DNA from: Cristatella mucedo
Lineage: Eukaryota > Bryozoa > Phylactolaemata > Cristatellidae
Reading direction: 5' to 3'
DNA: 64,000 nt
Assembly (NCBI GenBank): GCA_009760855.2
Contig: WPIO01000001.1
Span: 13,335,001 to 13,399,000 of the forward strand
The notes below the pieces were generated by a model that searched no databases, had not been told where the DNA came from, and saw only the letters and a program-made list of their open reading frames with translations. Position 1 is the first letter of the stretch. Each line of letters begins with the position of its first letter. The position numbers were made by a program, and so were the translations under genes. Positions 11,930 through 24,599 of the stretch are shown here, piece after piece.

Positions 11930-12170
11930 CACGTTTACTGCAAAGCTAGTTTTGCACAGTCAACCTTTTTATGATGAACTCCCATGTCCAATTTTAGCTT
12001 TGTTCACGATTTTCATTGATGATCTTGACCAAAACCCTCTGATGGTCTGGCTAGCTGGAAATATGTTTATATACAAAGTTTGGATCATGGAAATGCTGCA
12101 GCAAGCAGCTGCAACTGCCAATGTTGTTGTTACTTGCGAAGAGTGGAATTAGTTTATCAAGCACTTTAGC
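11930..12170 (+). pseudogene. Possible old reverse-transcriptase relic, another family
   Basis: One frame reads LFTIFIDDLDQN, then AGNMFIYKV and CEEWN before a stop. This recalls the P-LLFLIFINDL...FADDTKIY pattern of non-LTR reverse transcriptases outside LINE-I. It is short, and the catalytic Asp pair is not preserved. The resemblance may be chance. Confidence 0.3.
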
Positions 12171-12418
12171 CACTTGGGCCTCATTGCTACCCATACTTTC
12201 AGCTAGTAATAATAGCTTGCTTTTCCATCAAGACTTGCTAGACATTTTTTAGCGGTTACAGTATGTGTCAGTCTACAGTCGTGGTTAGTTGCCATCAGCT
12301 AAGCAGTATGTAGCTCTTTTTCTTCATGCTTTTTGACACATGACGTATAGTTTATGCTGCATGAATTAAGTGGCAGTGACATGCATGTGCCAATAGATGC
12401 CAGATTTCCCGTCTCTAG

Positions 12419-12549
12419 GTGTTATGAAACATGTTGGTGAGGCGTTATCCGAACGTTCTGCCAAATCAAATCGAAAGAAGAACATTGTCGCAATAGGCAT
12501 AACCCCTTGGGGAGTTATGTCTGAACGCGGTGAGCTTATTGCAAAGGAT
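12419..12549 (+). CDS. TRPM exon 3: N-terminal homology region
   Basis: Encodes about residues 142-185: VMKHVGEALSERSAK followed by IGITPWGV and ending ELIAKD. This matches the family pattern HVGDAL...IGIAPWG...LIGRD. The acceptor is cccgtctctag and the donor gtaagt. It enters in phase 1 and leaves in phase 0. Confidence 0.95.
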
Positions 12550-12834
12550 GTAAGTATGGCGAACCAAAGGATCTGGCAATTGTTGCCATCGCTATATTGG
12601 CTGTAGCGATGGTCATTCGTTCATTGCTAGGGTTGCGCCTCTCTACCGAAAATTGCTGAAATGTTGAGGTGGCCAGTGCTAAAGCAAAAAATGGCAATTT
12701 GCTAGATTCACACTAGCTTGCTAGCAGTCTCAGCGCCATTTTATAACTCTTACAGTACCACATTTATTATAAAATTATTAGTCAATAACAGGCTTGTGTG
12801 ACGATGGACGCCATACACGAATGTACACCTATGC

Positions 12835-12836
<2 letters not shown>

Positions 12837-12920
<84 letters not shown>
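12837..12920. repeat. (AC)n microsatellite
   Basis: Uninterrupted AC dinucleotide run of about 42 units, followed by degenerate GCAC/ACAC sequence to about 12960. Open frames of His-Thr or Cys-Val across it are artefacts. Confidence 0.97.
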
Positions 12921-12924
<4 letters not shown>

Positions 12925-13729
12925 GCACGCACACGCAAGCACACACACACAAAACACACACGTGCACGTACTCACACATGCATGCAGGTGTAGTTTGTTC
13001 GCACACACATGTAGACACAGCCGAGTGCTATTCATTGTTAATTTACAGAAGGATGGTTTGTTTATAGGAAAGCCCATAATAAAATGTTGATCATAATGTT
13101 ACATAATGTTGATCGTTCTTTGATCAGCATTACACCAAACTCGTCAAAAATGTGTTTCTAGGCAAGCCAATTGACTAAATCATTTGGGATTGATTTCAAC
13201 TGAAAAGCAGGATTTGAAGAAATACAGAGCGACTAAACTTTCAGAAGTCACTCTTAATCAGACATATTTCCGAAATTTTTTAAGCCCCAATACTTCCTAT
13301 TTGAACCGAACTTCAGCTGTACAAATGCCGTTTATATCTCTAACGAGAACTCACTGACGAGGGTTTAATTAAGGGAACACAGTCTTGTGCTCCTCCTAGC
13401 TGCCTTTCCAGTAAGTGCATAACTTTATTAACGGCTAAAAATGTATATCAATCTTCAGGGGAATGCACGGGTTGCAAGGTGCCTAGGTACTTGATGGGCC
13501 TGGTCGAAAGCCACTAGTAGCCTTGCCTCTAATAGTGACCTCATTCATACGAGGCTGTTGTGTATGCTTACAAACCGGGTGCTTCCATAAATTGTATCGT
13601 GATTAACCAGACAGCCTGGAGTTGACTCAAATACTCGTTTTCTCCATACCATGTGCAGTAGAAGAACTGCTCTCTCTTAAGGAATTTTACGGAAATTAAT
13701 TTCTGAAGGAAATCGAATGAAACATACAC

Positions 13730-14252
13730 ACCGACTTCAAGGTTCTGCCACTCACTTTTAAGTCCTTTCATTCTTTCACTCAAGCCTACCTATCAGATCT
13801 ACTCTCCCACCAAGCTAAGCATCACACCACCCTCTCATCGGAATCTAATAATTTACCAAACCTCTTACGAGCCTCAAAGTCTTTGGAGACCACGCCTTTA
13901 ATTCGTATGCTCCCAAAGCCTGGAACTCACCCGATTTGCCTCACGATATCCCCTAACTTGACCTCATTAAAAAAAACTAAAAACGCATCTATTTATCACA
14001 GCATTTAGTGGGTCAATGTGATTCGTCCTTTGTATGCTTATGCTGCTGACACTGTGCATGCTGCCACTTATCATGTTTACATGCTGACCCTGTTCATGTC
14101 ACCCCTAACCATGTTTTGCTTGCTGTCATCGAGCATGCTACCAATAACCATTCGACCGTGCTTCTGCTGCACCAAATGCAAAGTACCTAGAAAAAAATTT
14201 GAATTCTCTGATGGTGCTATACCAAATGTATTATTATTATTATTATTATTAA
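13730..14252 (+). mobile_element. LINE-I 3' end, degraded
   Basis: From ACCGACTTCAAGGTTCTGCC through FSSYAPKAWNS-like sequence with frameshifts, then the 3' UTR and a decayed hairpin tail before (ATT)n. The ORF is broken in several places. Confidence 0.85.
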
Positions 14253-15630
14253 CACTATTATAAGGAAAACAATGAACGATTGCATTGCACGTGTGCTGTA
14301 TAAAAAATTTCACCTGAGATGTGAGGAAATTCTCTAGATAGTCCAACAAAGCAGTGAAGCCACTTAACTCACGCCTCTCGTGGTCTCCAGCAGCGACAAA
14401 CAAACTCACAGTTGTCACACGTCTGTGAGGCGTTCGTCGCTAATGGAATGTTTGTGCAGGTTTGTCATGTGTTCAATCATTAGATATATTCGTTTATTCC
14501 TGACATGGCATTCACGTATGCAATAGTTGTGACTGTTGGCCAACGTTGAGCCATATTTCAGATGCTAGGGTAAAAACGATCATGCAATATTCGCAGACAA
14601 AAGTACGGCACTAAAAAAACTTGTTAAAATAACGGTCTTGTAACATGCTGTATTAGCAGAGGTCATTAAAGAACTATATGGTCTCCCATTAATCCAGTTT
14701 GTGATGATGGACAAAAAATCTTCAAAACCTTAAGCAAGGACCCCATTGAAACTGTATTTTCTTTGGTAGATCAGCTATGTGCTCCAATTTCTTGGTTTTA
14801 TATTTTACTACGGGGTTATCTGTGTAGAGTAATCGTGCGATAAAATTGCTATTTATGCTGTCGAACAGACATTCACTAGTAAGCTAAACATGCACAGGAA
14901 ATGAATCGATAGTTTCACACTTTCAAAATTAAGTAGCAGCTCCATACCTCAATTGGAAATAATCTCTGATTAGATTCCGACTGCCGATTTCAGACCAAGT
15001 GGCGGTGCATAAATTAGGGTTTATTCATTGTAAACCTTGAAGTAACACGAATGACTGACAATGATATTTGCTCTATACACGATACTCAGCCTCATGGCCA
15101 GGGTAGCCGTACAAACAGGATATTAGCAACGGGGCTGAGTTGCATGTATGACGCATTGAAACTCTGCATATACAGCTGCTTCTGCAAAGCAGATAGGGCT
15201 GGCTGCAACCACACCGTCCTAAATTGACAAGCCTTCCTACAGCAACAGATTTTTCTGGTTCCTTTAGGGCCTCACCAAGCATGGTCTAAAACTGTCTATG
15301 ACACCCCTTGCTCTTTTAAAGAAGCATCTAGATGCCGTCCAGCTGAGTTAACAGCTGATAGTCTCCTGCACTCTAAACACTTACTCCAGAAAGGAAAGTC
15401 TGAAGCCTTCGTTTGTATGAGCCCTGGCTCGGTTTACCACTTAGGCTTTCATGATCTATACAACGTTTGGAGAAACTTAGTCCACTTTCAGAAAAGCTCT
15501 GATTGGGTTTTGCACAGTCGTATGCACTGAAGTGGTTTACCATTGACGAAACACAGCAGATCGCACTGCAATAGAGTTGAAGTATTCATTGCCAATCATG
15601 TCTCCAGGGAACACCGTCAACAATAAATAT
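14253..15630. other. Intron 3 sequence, no feature seen
   Basis: AT-rich intronic DNA with short random open frames only. No repeat family was recognised. Confidence 0.5.
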
Positions 15631-15775
15631 AAAATAAAATTCATTTATATAGCACTCTAAGAGAACTCAATCTCTATTCAGGCGCTTTATGTATGCCACG
15701 ATGGTTGAGCCCGCTACCTTGGTCATCAAATAAAGCAAGCAAAATCACTGGGCCAAACAAAAAATGGCTCATCTC
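15630..15775 (-). mobile_element. SINE-A copy
   Basis: Minus-strand SINE-A with a degenerate tRNA-like head (GGCCCAGTGATTTTGC and a GGGCTC-like B box). The tail AAGCGCCTGAATAGAGATTG and GAGTTCTCTTAGAGTGCTAT is shared with the LINE-I 3' end. Confidence 0.7.
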
Positions 15776-16272
15776 ATCTTTAGTTGTCATCGTTGCTGCC
15801 GCAGAATTAGCGATCTAGGGAGTCAGAGATGACTGCAGCATTGACTCGGCCCATACGAATGGCTGAATTAATGTTTTGTCTTGGCGTCAGGATGCCAAGC
15901 TGCTGACAAGTCTGATGGTAACTAGTAAAATCACCCCACTCATGCAGCTAGAGCTAGTCACACATACCTATGTGTAGAAGCAGCTCCTTGCATTGCAGAA
16001 GAGTAATTTTTATCTAGGCTAGATAATTAATTAAAGTGGAAACTTTATACATATTGGCTTCCTAAAATTGCAGGCCCAATACACCCGCTAATAATAAAAT
16101 GTTGTTCAGGATTCTAGTGGTGGGTGTTGTATTAATGCAACGTGCTCTTAACTGCTTCCTAGCTGAAGCTATACTTTCTGCAATTATATGGTTTGCACAG
16201 TGTCTCTTTAGATCTCGCAGCTGACATGCCACCGTAACTAAGCTGTGCGAGTAGCTTCATGTTCTTCTTCAG

Positions 16273-16444
16273 GCATGCATCGAGTATCATGCATCGGCCT
16301 ACCCTAGAAGAAATATGGCAGTTCTTAACAGCAGCCACAACTACTTCTTGCTTGCTGACAATGGAAGTCATAGGAAGTATGGAGCAGAGATTGCATTACG
16401 AAAGCGCTTGGAGCGCTACATTTCGCAGCAGAAGATATCTTCGC
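16273..16444 (+). CDS. TRPM exon 4: N-terminal homology region
   Basis: Encodes about residues 186-242. It contains AVLNSSHNYFLLADNG and KYGAEIALRKRLE, equal in order and spacing to the family LNSxHSHFILxDNG...KYGAEVxLRxxLE block. The acceptor is tcttcttcag and the donor gtaagt. Phase is 0 in and 1 out, with the Arg codon split to exon 5. Confidence 0.95.
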
Positions 16445-17953
16445 GTAAGTAAGGCTTTGAAGTTATGGAAATCCACTTGTGAACAAAATGGGGAAGAGTG
16501 TAGCCACACACATGTATGTAATAAAATTCTAAACCATCCCTATGGCTGCCTTTTATCATTAGTTTATACACTATTCGGTTAAAAATACAAAGTATAGGAA
16601 CACGCTTCCCGCATGCAAGGTTTCAGCAACTGTGCATCGAGCAATGTGAGATTCATATTTTAGTTGTTAATTATGCCTAGAATTCCCGATTCTGTAGTTG
16701 TGCATTGCTAGCATCAGATAAAAAAAGTAAAAGTAAACGTCGGCTGATTCAATTGCCTCATTTCTATCATGATATAAGGGCCTTAGTGGCTATCACCAGC
16801 TTGCAGTGGCCAATAAATGATCAACTGGTACAGTATTCGAACCCACGTCGTGGGACATGTAGCGTGAGCACTGCATACCATGGTAATACTGTACTCTGCA
16901 ATCAGAGAATTTTGCTTCCCGGCTGTCGATACCCAAACGGTATCAAATTGTGCATGCTAGACCTTGGAGTGTGAATGCAAGGTGAAAGAAGCAGGCCAAA
17001 TTCGCCTGTTTTGCAGTTTCAGGATCAACTTCCAGCTTCTTTTCTAGTCGTCACTCTAAGGATATTATTTTTTACCACCGCCCGAACATGGAAAAAAGAT
17101 GCAGTGGATGTGCTACGTATTATTTTCTCTAAAAATTCTTATTAATGGTTGTTTTGATCAGTATACTCAAGGGTTTGAAGTAAGCTGTTTGGCCCTTCCG
17201 TAGTCTGTGAAAAGAAATAGTTTAACGCTTTGCAAGCAATCGGTTGAATGGTAAGTAGAAAAAATAATCCAATATAGATTGTAGATAGTCAAAGAATCAA
17301 GTAATTGGTTTAACCGGTTTCTTTTGCTTGCACTTACTCCGTGTGCCAAATGTGTAAGCTAAGTTTAAATTCTGTCGTATACTATGAACTAGCACTTTTT
17401 AATGCTGACAGATCACCGTATTTTGGCATCTCAGATAACTGCCAAGTCTCACGTGACAGTTTTATCGGGTTCTACAGCTCTTTCGTTATCAGAAAACTAA
17501 GTTGAGTGGTTCTGCCCTAAACTGCTCCCATCGATTCTTTTAATAATCTTGAGCCATTTCTGGCTTGTGCCACAAACCCCGACCATTCCAGAAGTAGCTC
17601 TTTAGTTAGTTCTACCAAAGCTGTCTCAGGAAAATAGCAACTGCTTCAGAGTCTGCTTGAAACTGTCATACTAATTAATTTTGTATTTTTTGCACCAGCA
17701 GGCTCACATTAGTGGCTAAATGCGTCTTGGCCAAAAATATTGCTTCTTTGCATTAATTCCAAACTTATGGTAGCATTTTCGGCCGTTTCTTTGTAAGAGT
17801 TGACAATATTTGACGTTTTTCTTGATTCCTTACGAACTTTTTCTTTCGGGCTAGTATCGTGTGTTTTACCTATTGACGTTAAGTAGTTCAGCAATGATAT
17901 TGATTTTTTATCAAAAGCTACTGTCAAGAATGTTTCGTCGTTTTTCTTGCCAG
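16445..17953. other. Intron 4, one SINE-B relic, otherwise empty
   Basis: A minus-strand SINE-B relic lies at about 16770-16865: its complement shows the ATTCGAACCCACG B-box sequence and the GTGGCTATCACCAGCTTGCA body. The rest shows nothing recognisable. Confidence 0.5.
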
Positions 17954-18137
17954 GTGGTGAAAAGCCGGTCAAAGGTGTTCCAATCGTCTGCATAGTTCTC
18001 GAGGGGGGAAGCAACATCATACGCACTGTGCTCGACTACGTCACCGACACACCGGCTGTGCCTGTCGTAGTGTGCGACGGCAGTGGGCGAGCGTCCGACC
18101 TGCTCGCATTTGCTCACAAATACAGTGCCGAGGATGG
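17954..18137 (+). CDS. TRPM exon 5: N-terminal homology region
   Basis: Encodes about residues 243-303: [13 protein letters not shown], then [20 protein letters not shown] and KYSAEDG. The [10 protein letters not shown] loop is among the most conserved TRPM signatures. It is markedly GC-richer than its flanks. The acceptor is tcttgccag and the donor gtgagc; it ends in phase 2. Confidence 0.97.
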
Positions 18138-18558
18138 GTGAGCACGGCTAAATACGCACTGCACGCGACTCGATTGCTCTTTAGGTCTGCAAACATGCTC
18201 TGACGTCATACACTCTCAGCAATCACCTGAGCAATTACCTAGGCTAACCGCAACGCTGACACCCATTCGTGTCATGTCGCTCGATGCTTTGAAAGTCCAG
18301 CTGCCGTTCTAGCGAAGTCGCACCTATTAGCATGCGAGATTCATCTACAGTAGCGGCTCGCTTACTCTACCTCTATGACGAGCAAAATTAGTTTGTCATG
18401 GGTTGTGTTCATTCTTTGGAACAGCCTTGCATTATCTAGCTTTGTATTTCCCTCACCTCATCTAGGTTGGCTTCTTATTAAACCGATGGTTTTTCTTATT
18501 TTTAGAAAGTTAAAAACGATGCAGGTAATAATAAACATTCTTACAATTTCGGTTTTAG

Positions 18559-18682
18559 GCAGTTGCCTGATGCTTTGAAGGATCAGCTTATAAGTGCTAT
18601 TCAGAAAACATTTTCATATTCTGCAGAGCAAGCTTCTGCACTTTACGATGAGCTAGTGCTTTGCATGAAGAGGAAGGAAATG
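18559..18682 (+). CDS. TRPM exon 6: helical linker
   Basis: Encodes about residues 304-345, with SAIQKTFSYSAEQASAL and ending CMKRKEM, like the family IQKTFxYxxxQAxxLxxxLxxCMKKKE. The acceptor is cggttttag and the donor gtaagc. Phase is 2 in and 0 out. A 1.9 kb zone of minus-strand LINE-II and plus-strand LINE-I material follows it. Confidence 0.93.
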
Positions 18683-18764
18683 GTAAGCTGTAAGATGACC
18701 CTGCTCTGTGCTCATAAAATGCACCTTAAACCCATTCAAATGTCATGCTTGCATCTCCAGCGTA

Positions 18765-19095
18765 ACTCTGCAAATTCACAAGAACTAAGTGGGTGTTATA
18801 CTGGAGCTTTTTATAGTGCCTACAAAGCCTAAACAGCTTTTGGTATGCATATAGTTGCCAATAGACTCCATGTCTTAAAACAACGATATTGAGAAGCACA
18901 TCTGATTTAGAAGGACAGCAGAGAACGTGAGTAACATGGAAGGAGCAGTGAAGGACAGCTCGAAAGGATGTAACACAATCGGTGACAGGGAAGAAGATGT
19001 CGTTGTGTAAGAGTTGTGGTAGAGTTCCAGAGTCTAGGACCTACAGAGCAGATGCTTATGTCTTCAACAGTCTTTAAGCAGTAGAATAGAAAAAT
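18765..19095 (-). mobile_element. LINE-II 3' end, degraded
   Basis: The minus strand carries the LINE-II end block: GTTGTAAAACAT-like and CATACCAAAAGCTGTTTAGG, then CAGTATAACACCCACTTAGT. It is more diverged than the 53.5 kb copy and lies just downstream of exon 6. Confidence 0.62.
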
Positions 19096-19307
19096 TTTTA
19101 TTGTCCATGAAGGACCTGAGGGCATTGGAAAGCTGGAGAATAGTGCAGCAGTTAAGCTATGTAAGTAGTTAAGCTAGGAAGAAGCCAAGCCATGGTGAGA
19201 GTTTGAATTTTCCTCTGTATCCATTGACCAATCGAGAGCTATTGCCCCTCCTTCAGCAGAGGGCACACACGGCTGTACCTCTGGGATTCGTTCACCAATA
19301 TTGCAGC

Positions 19308-20262
19308 CATATTCATCACTACTTGTTATGGGCAAACCCAGTGTGATTCAGACATTGGAAAGGCTGTCTCTCAAAATTGGCTCTGCCAGCATATCTCCAG
19401 TTGAATCAGCTCAAAATCTAGGTGTCATATTCCAAAGCGACCTCTCGTTAGACGACCATATCGGCTCCACAGTCAAATCCGCCTATTTTCAGCTTCATAA
19501 CATTGCTAAAATTCGGGCTTGTTTAGATAAAGATACCACATCTAAGTTGGTCCATGCATTCGTGACATCCCGCCTCGACTTCTGTAACTCACTGCTTACT
19601 GGCCTACCAGCATGTGCGATCAGACGATTGCAGCTAATGCAAAACTCGGCAGCTAGACTTGTCTGTCGTGAGCGTCGCAGTTGCCACATTACTCCACTTC
19701 TCGCCGACCTGCACTGGCTACCAGTCAAGCAACGGATTGACTTTAAGGTTTTGTCGCTCACATTTAGGTCCCTTCATTCTATGGCTCCAGCCTATCTTTC
19801 AGATATAATACCCCATCAGGCCAAGCATCGTACCACCTACTTTTCGGAATCCAACAGTCTAGAAATACCTCGTACAAACCTTAAATCCTTTGGAGGCCGT
19901 GCATTTAGTTCGTATGCTCCCAAAGCTTGGAACTCCCTCCCGACCTGCGTCAGAACATCCCCTGACCTGACTACATTTAAAAGGAACCTAAAAACACACC
20001 TATTTAGGACAGCATTTAGCGGTTCCCTGTGATTCGTCCTTGATGTGCTTATGCGTGCTGACACCGTGCATGCTGCCACTAACCACATTTGCATGCTGAC
20101 CCTGTGCATGTCACCCCTAACCATATTCTTCATTTTGTTTGTTTTAAGCATGATTTTACTTACCATTCAATTGCATTTCACTTTGCAGCAAATGTAAAGC
20201 GCCTAGAGAGAGATTAAATTCTCTGAGGGCACTTTATCAAGTGAATTATTTTTATTGTTGTT
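19308..20262 (+). mobile_element. LINE-I, 5'-truncated, C-terminal ORF intact to its stop
   Basis: An open frame to a TGA at about 20032 encodes the last 240 or so residues of the LINE-I polyprotein: LLVMGKPSVIQTLERLSLKI, QNLGVIFQSDLSLDDHI, then HITPLLADLHWLPVKQRID and PKAWNSLP. The 3' UTR, hairpin tail and a short AT-rich tail follow. It begins mid-gene after the reverse-transcriptase core, typical of 5' truncation during target-primed reverse transcription. Confidence 0.92.
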
Positions 20263-20939
20263 ATTATCACCAGCTGCAGAAGCTTTAGAAATTTTTTGGC
20301 AGCCCAGCCAGAAGTGAATTATGGTAGTCCAGTTCAATTCAAAGAACGTGAGAGATGTAGATGTTTTTACTTTGATATAGATATACCCCGTTGTGCAGGT
20401 TTTCTAGCATGCTATGTTGTGGCCAACTCCTACTAACTAGATTAAAGTTAAAAATCTGGCATAGTTATGCTATTTTAGAATATTTATGAGATACTTGTAA
20501 GTGGCTTACTGATTAAGAGGTCATTTTCTGCAGCCTTGGCCAGAATTGAGTTTGAAGAGTAACAAGATGGCTATCGCTATACTTGATTAGGTATATGTTG
20601 CATATAGTAGCTTGTGATTTGTATGGATAGTGCTCAACGGTTATAGATACAACGAAGGTGCATTATTTTAGCTCTGGTAAGCCTACATGTGTGAAAATGA
20701 GTTAACGTAGCTCCATGCATATTTCAAGAAAATATTGGAGGCACAGTGGCTGAAGCAGTGCCATCACAGAGTTCATTCTTAAGGATAGCACAACACAAAG
20801 AATTCCTTCAATGTACTCATCAAATACACTTTGCCTAATCCTGACTGCTAGTTCTAGCTTGCCCATTTTGATCGTTTTTTTTCTTAGTGCAATCGGCACG
20901 GAGAAGCTTCATAATGTCAGCAACCTTGTTCTATACAAT

Positions 20940-21200
20940 AATACTATTACTACCAAAAACAATAACAGGTCACTTTTTATAGCATCCTAAGAAAACCAAC
21001 TCTCTATTCGGGTGCTTTGCAACTCGCTGCAACAGAAGCTATAACCAAGGGATTAATCAGGTGCATGGTTTCATTCTTTGACAAGCAGACAAAAGCATAC
21101 AAGTATCGAGCTACGACCAGCATATAAAAGCACACTAACAGACACTAAGGGTAAACCACTTAGTATGACCTCTAGCTAGTAGCATGCACCAAATCGTACA
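20940..21200 (-). mobile_element. LINE-I 3' end, minus strand, decayed
   Basis: Reverse-complement hairpin tail (ATAGCATCCTAAGAAAACCA...CGGGTGCTTTGCA), then reverse-complement 3' UTR words such as GCATGCACC and TTAGTATGACC. The coding part is missing or unrecognisable. Confidence 0.6.
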
Positions 21201-22371
21201 TAAATAAGCATATAAAGCCAGGTCTAATTAATGTCAGAATCGTAGATTTTATGGCAGAATACCTAAAAAGCTGGAGTTCACGACTTCTGTCGTCGCCGAG
21301 TGTGTCAGCGTGCTTCTGTGGGTATAAATTAAGATGGTGCCGTAAAAATTGCTGTGCGTTTTGACTAGCATTTAAGACTCTCGTTGTCTATCCAGCAACA
21401 CAAGTCTATCTGAGCCAGTGATGAGTACTATACTTCGAGAACATGGGTTCTGTTAACAGTTTCCCAATTCTTCTCATCCGGATTGCTAAGGGCAGAGTGC
21501 TACATTTACAGTCGCTGATCAAGAGAGAAATGCCATATGTGCATAAGTTTCATACATTCTCTGAAATCTAACCCGATATAATGTCTTTTCTATCATCACA
21601 CAGACAAGCTCTTCCAGAATGGCTATCAAAACTTAGGAAGGAGACTAGTATAACAAGAAAGTGACATTGGTGTAATTATACAAATCATCAGTCTGCGTGT
21701 CTGTAAATACAGTGAAAATTTGAGGGACCCGTGCACTAAGTTTTGGAGAATTAATTATGTTTATAAGTCGCTGAACGTATAATATGCTGTGAGATTGCAG
21801 TGCACAGAATAACATTATCTGAAAAAAAATAAAAGATAATCAGGTAAACACAATGCTCATAAATAGTGTATTGTTTCAGGTAATGGTATTACGGGTTGGA
21901 ATGAACCTTAAATGGTAAAAGTAATCAAGTAAAAACATGACCTGCACTAAATAGGAAGCTTACTGCTGGGCTTGCTGTTACACTGCATACATGGTCTCAT
22001 AATGAGCTACTCAGTGTACTCACATTATCCAAACTTTTATTTGAAACATCTAGACTACCTGCACCATTCTCATTATCTCAATATATATGCTTACAGGAAA
22101 AATTTAGAAAATAAGGAATATTCTGCATTTATATATTTCGTATATGTTTGAAATCGTCTTTTCTCGAATCCACAGTCTTGCCTCCCCCTCTAGCAAATTT
22201 TGCTTACGGATCACATTATGTTGCTTGATGCTCATGTAATCATTGAATCACTTAAATCTTTGGTGTATGTCAGCTGAATCAAGCTCATGTGTCATGCATG
22301 AATCAAGTCCATGAATCAAGTACATGTCTGTAATGCAATTTGTCTATTTTCTTCTTGTACTCCCTTCATAG
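21200..22371. other. Intron 6 sequence, no feature seen
   Basis: AT-rich DNA up to the exon 7 acceptor. It carries short local repeats of ATGAATCAAG near 22290-22320 and nothing else recognisable. Confidence 0.45.
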
Positions 22372-22441
22372 ATTGCAGTATTTCGCATGGGTGAACAAGT
22401 GCAAGACGTTGATCTTGCGATATTGACGGCATTGCTTAAAA
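22372..22441 (+). CDS. TRPM exon 7: short exon, helical homology region
   Basis: A 70 bp exon encoding IAVFRMGEQ...DLAILTALLK, matching the family ITVFRMG...DIExAILTALLK. The acceptor is cccttcatag and the donor gtaagt. It ends in phase 1. Identification rests on the motif and on phase agreement with both neighbours. Confidence 0.92.
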
Positions 22442-22989
22442 GTAAGTGTCTACCAAAGGTTTCTGAATGCTTACACTGCTAGGAGTGCATTAAGTTGATA
22501 TCGGAGGCATGTCCGGGTTGCAGATTGCCTGGCTTCAGCCAGTTGCATTTCTAATGCTGATAGAGGAGTCTATATACGGTATGTACGACATATATCGTAA
22601 TTGCATGAAAGCATCCTGCTTATCGGAGTTTTTCTTAAGCTATTTTTAGCTTCAATTGAACTCATTTGAGACTTCGATCATCTCACTGTCTTTTTTTGCC
22701 ATACTGCAATCCCATATCGCCATCCTCTTCTCTTTTCTCATTCGCACTCGAGATATCAAAGCCTTATATTATTATTCCTAAACTTGTCTGCCATGCAAAA
22801 AAGACCAATAGTCCTTCAGACCCTGTCCCCTTAGTTCTCCTTATGAGTTGCATATACTAGTGCATGCCCAACATAACAAACATTGTTAACATGACCCCAA
22901 TTACCAGTGAAGTGCATGGCCCTCCAAAAAAAGTTGTAGTCAGGCCACTCATTATAAAACTGACCATATATCATGAGAACCTAAGAAAG

Positions 22990-23390
22990 TTTCAGCATGT
23001 CTTCACTGGGGCAATGCTATACTGGCTTCGGTCTCACCTCGTAAGAGATGTCAGAGTGTAGTGTAACTGGCTGTCTGTCATCTAGGGAGTCATTACAGTA
23101 CTGGGCACCCCAGTGTTTGGTCTTAAGCTCCAAGCTTTTGCTATCAATGCTCTACAATGGCCGATAGCATTGCTAAACATATTGTTGACTTTCTTTTCTT
23201 CTTGGATAACAACTCAGCTTTGCCTATCCTTTGACACTTTTCAGCCTCGCTCTACATCCGACTCACTTACTTCCCTCGCAGCCAGCATCAACAACATTCA
23301 TACATGGCTGGCCACTGACTTCCTGAAGCTTGATGATACGTATTGAGTATGGGTAACCAAGTGTCGACCTCATGTTGGAAGACTCTCCCT

Positions 23391-23427
<37 letters not shown>

Positions 23428-24300
23428 CCTCTCTCTTCCACACACATGCTCACTCACTCACTCACTCACTCACTCACTCACTCACTCACTCACTCACTCA
23501 CTCACTCACTCACTCACTCACTCACTCACTCTCTCTCTCTCTCAAGATTGGTTCATCTAGCATTCTCTCAGCGATATCTGCTTGTAGTCTGGGTGCTCTC
23601 CAAAACGACTTATTAGTGCATGAGTATATTCCCTACGCTGTCGATCCGACCTACTTTTAGCTGACAAGCGTAGCCCAAATTAGTGCACGCTTAGACTTGA
23701 GTTCGATAGCCAAACGATTTTCCGCGTTTACTGTAATTCTGCTGATTAAAGACTCCATGCTGGATCCTTGATCGACTGGAACTAGTCCAAAACTCAGCAG
23801 CTCATATGGTCTATCGTCGACGGATTAGCTACAACGTCAAACCACTTCTGTCTGAGCTTCACTGGCTCCCTATCAAGCATTTAATTAACTTTAGGATCCT
23901 ATCCTCGGTTTACGGGTTACTTCACTATGTTTCACCAGCCTTCCCATTGTGACCTCTTTGCTCCTTCAGTTTGCTCTAGCACCACCCATTCCTTGTCTAC
24001 CAGTCATCTCGAAGTTCCTTGCACTAAGTCTTTTAGTGATTGGATCTTTACTTCGTATACACCGGAATCCTGGAACTCAAATCCGGTTTATGTCAAGACC
24101 TGCATTGACTTAGCATAGTGCATCTTTCGAAACTGGCGGTCCTATAACCAGTGGGCCTGAGTGTCTTCTAGTCTCTTTGCATGTGCATTCTAGCCTAGCC
24201 AGATATCTTGCTTGTTTCTCTTGCAACCAGCTCTAAAGGATACGGATGAAGATTTAGTTCTTTCGGGTGCGATACCATGAGTTATTATTATCCTCAATTT
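22990..24300 (+). mobile_element. Old LINE-I relic split by a microsatellite
   Basis: Frames show FDTFQPRSTSDSLTSLAASI and WLATDFLKLDD (after the catalytic core). Past a CT/CTCA repeat they show LKIGSSSILSA and GALQNDLLVHE. Further on come PLLSELHWLPIKH-like and PESWNS-like sequence, and a decayed tail (AGATTTAGTTCTTTCGGGTG) before ATT repeats. Many frameshifts and stops. Confidence 0.75.
23390..23543. repeat. (CT)n(CTCA)n compound microsatellite
   Basis: A CT run, then about 20 ACTC/CTCA units, then CT again. It sits inside the LINE-I relic at the place between the KLNDD and LKIG codons of intact copies. Confidence 0.95.
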
Positions 24301-24599
24301 TTTTGCACTGAACTCACTAAGAAGTCAGACCTGGAACTTGACTCACTTTGCCCTATTCTATCTTCATCTATCTTCTGCCATTGCTATCAAGTATATCCGA
24401 ACGAGTAGTGGCAGATCAGCTAATCTGATGTTTTGAGCCACCAACCGTAGCAAATGAGTTTCAGACATGATTTAGAGCTGATAGCACCACCGAATTGGCA
24501 ATGCTGCAGTGTGTGTAGACCTTCTGGCATGTCAACTTTCGTAGTGTCGTCATTGCCTATCAGCAGGATCGGCTGCACTTGATACTCACCTGAGCTTCA

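Noticed and set aside
12750-13090. Cys-Val or His-Thr rich proteins
   Set aside because: They are translations of the (AC)n microsatellite. The same applies to 23343-23660, 28542-28927, 47582-47870 and 62515-62989.
19495-19761. Minus-strand 88-codon frame
   Set aside because: It is the antisense shadow of the LINE-I coding frame. The same shadow recurs opposite the copy at 56657-56908.
23449-23530. CRISPR-like array
   Set aside because: The regular spacing is only a CTCA tetranucleotide microsatellite, without spacers, in a eukaryotic intron.
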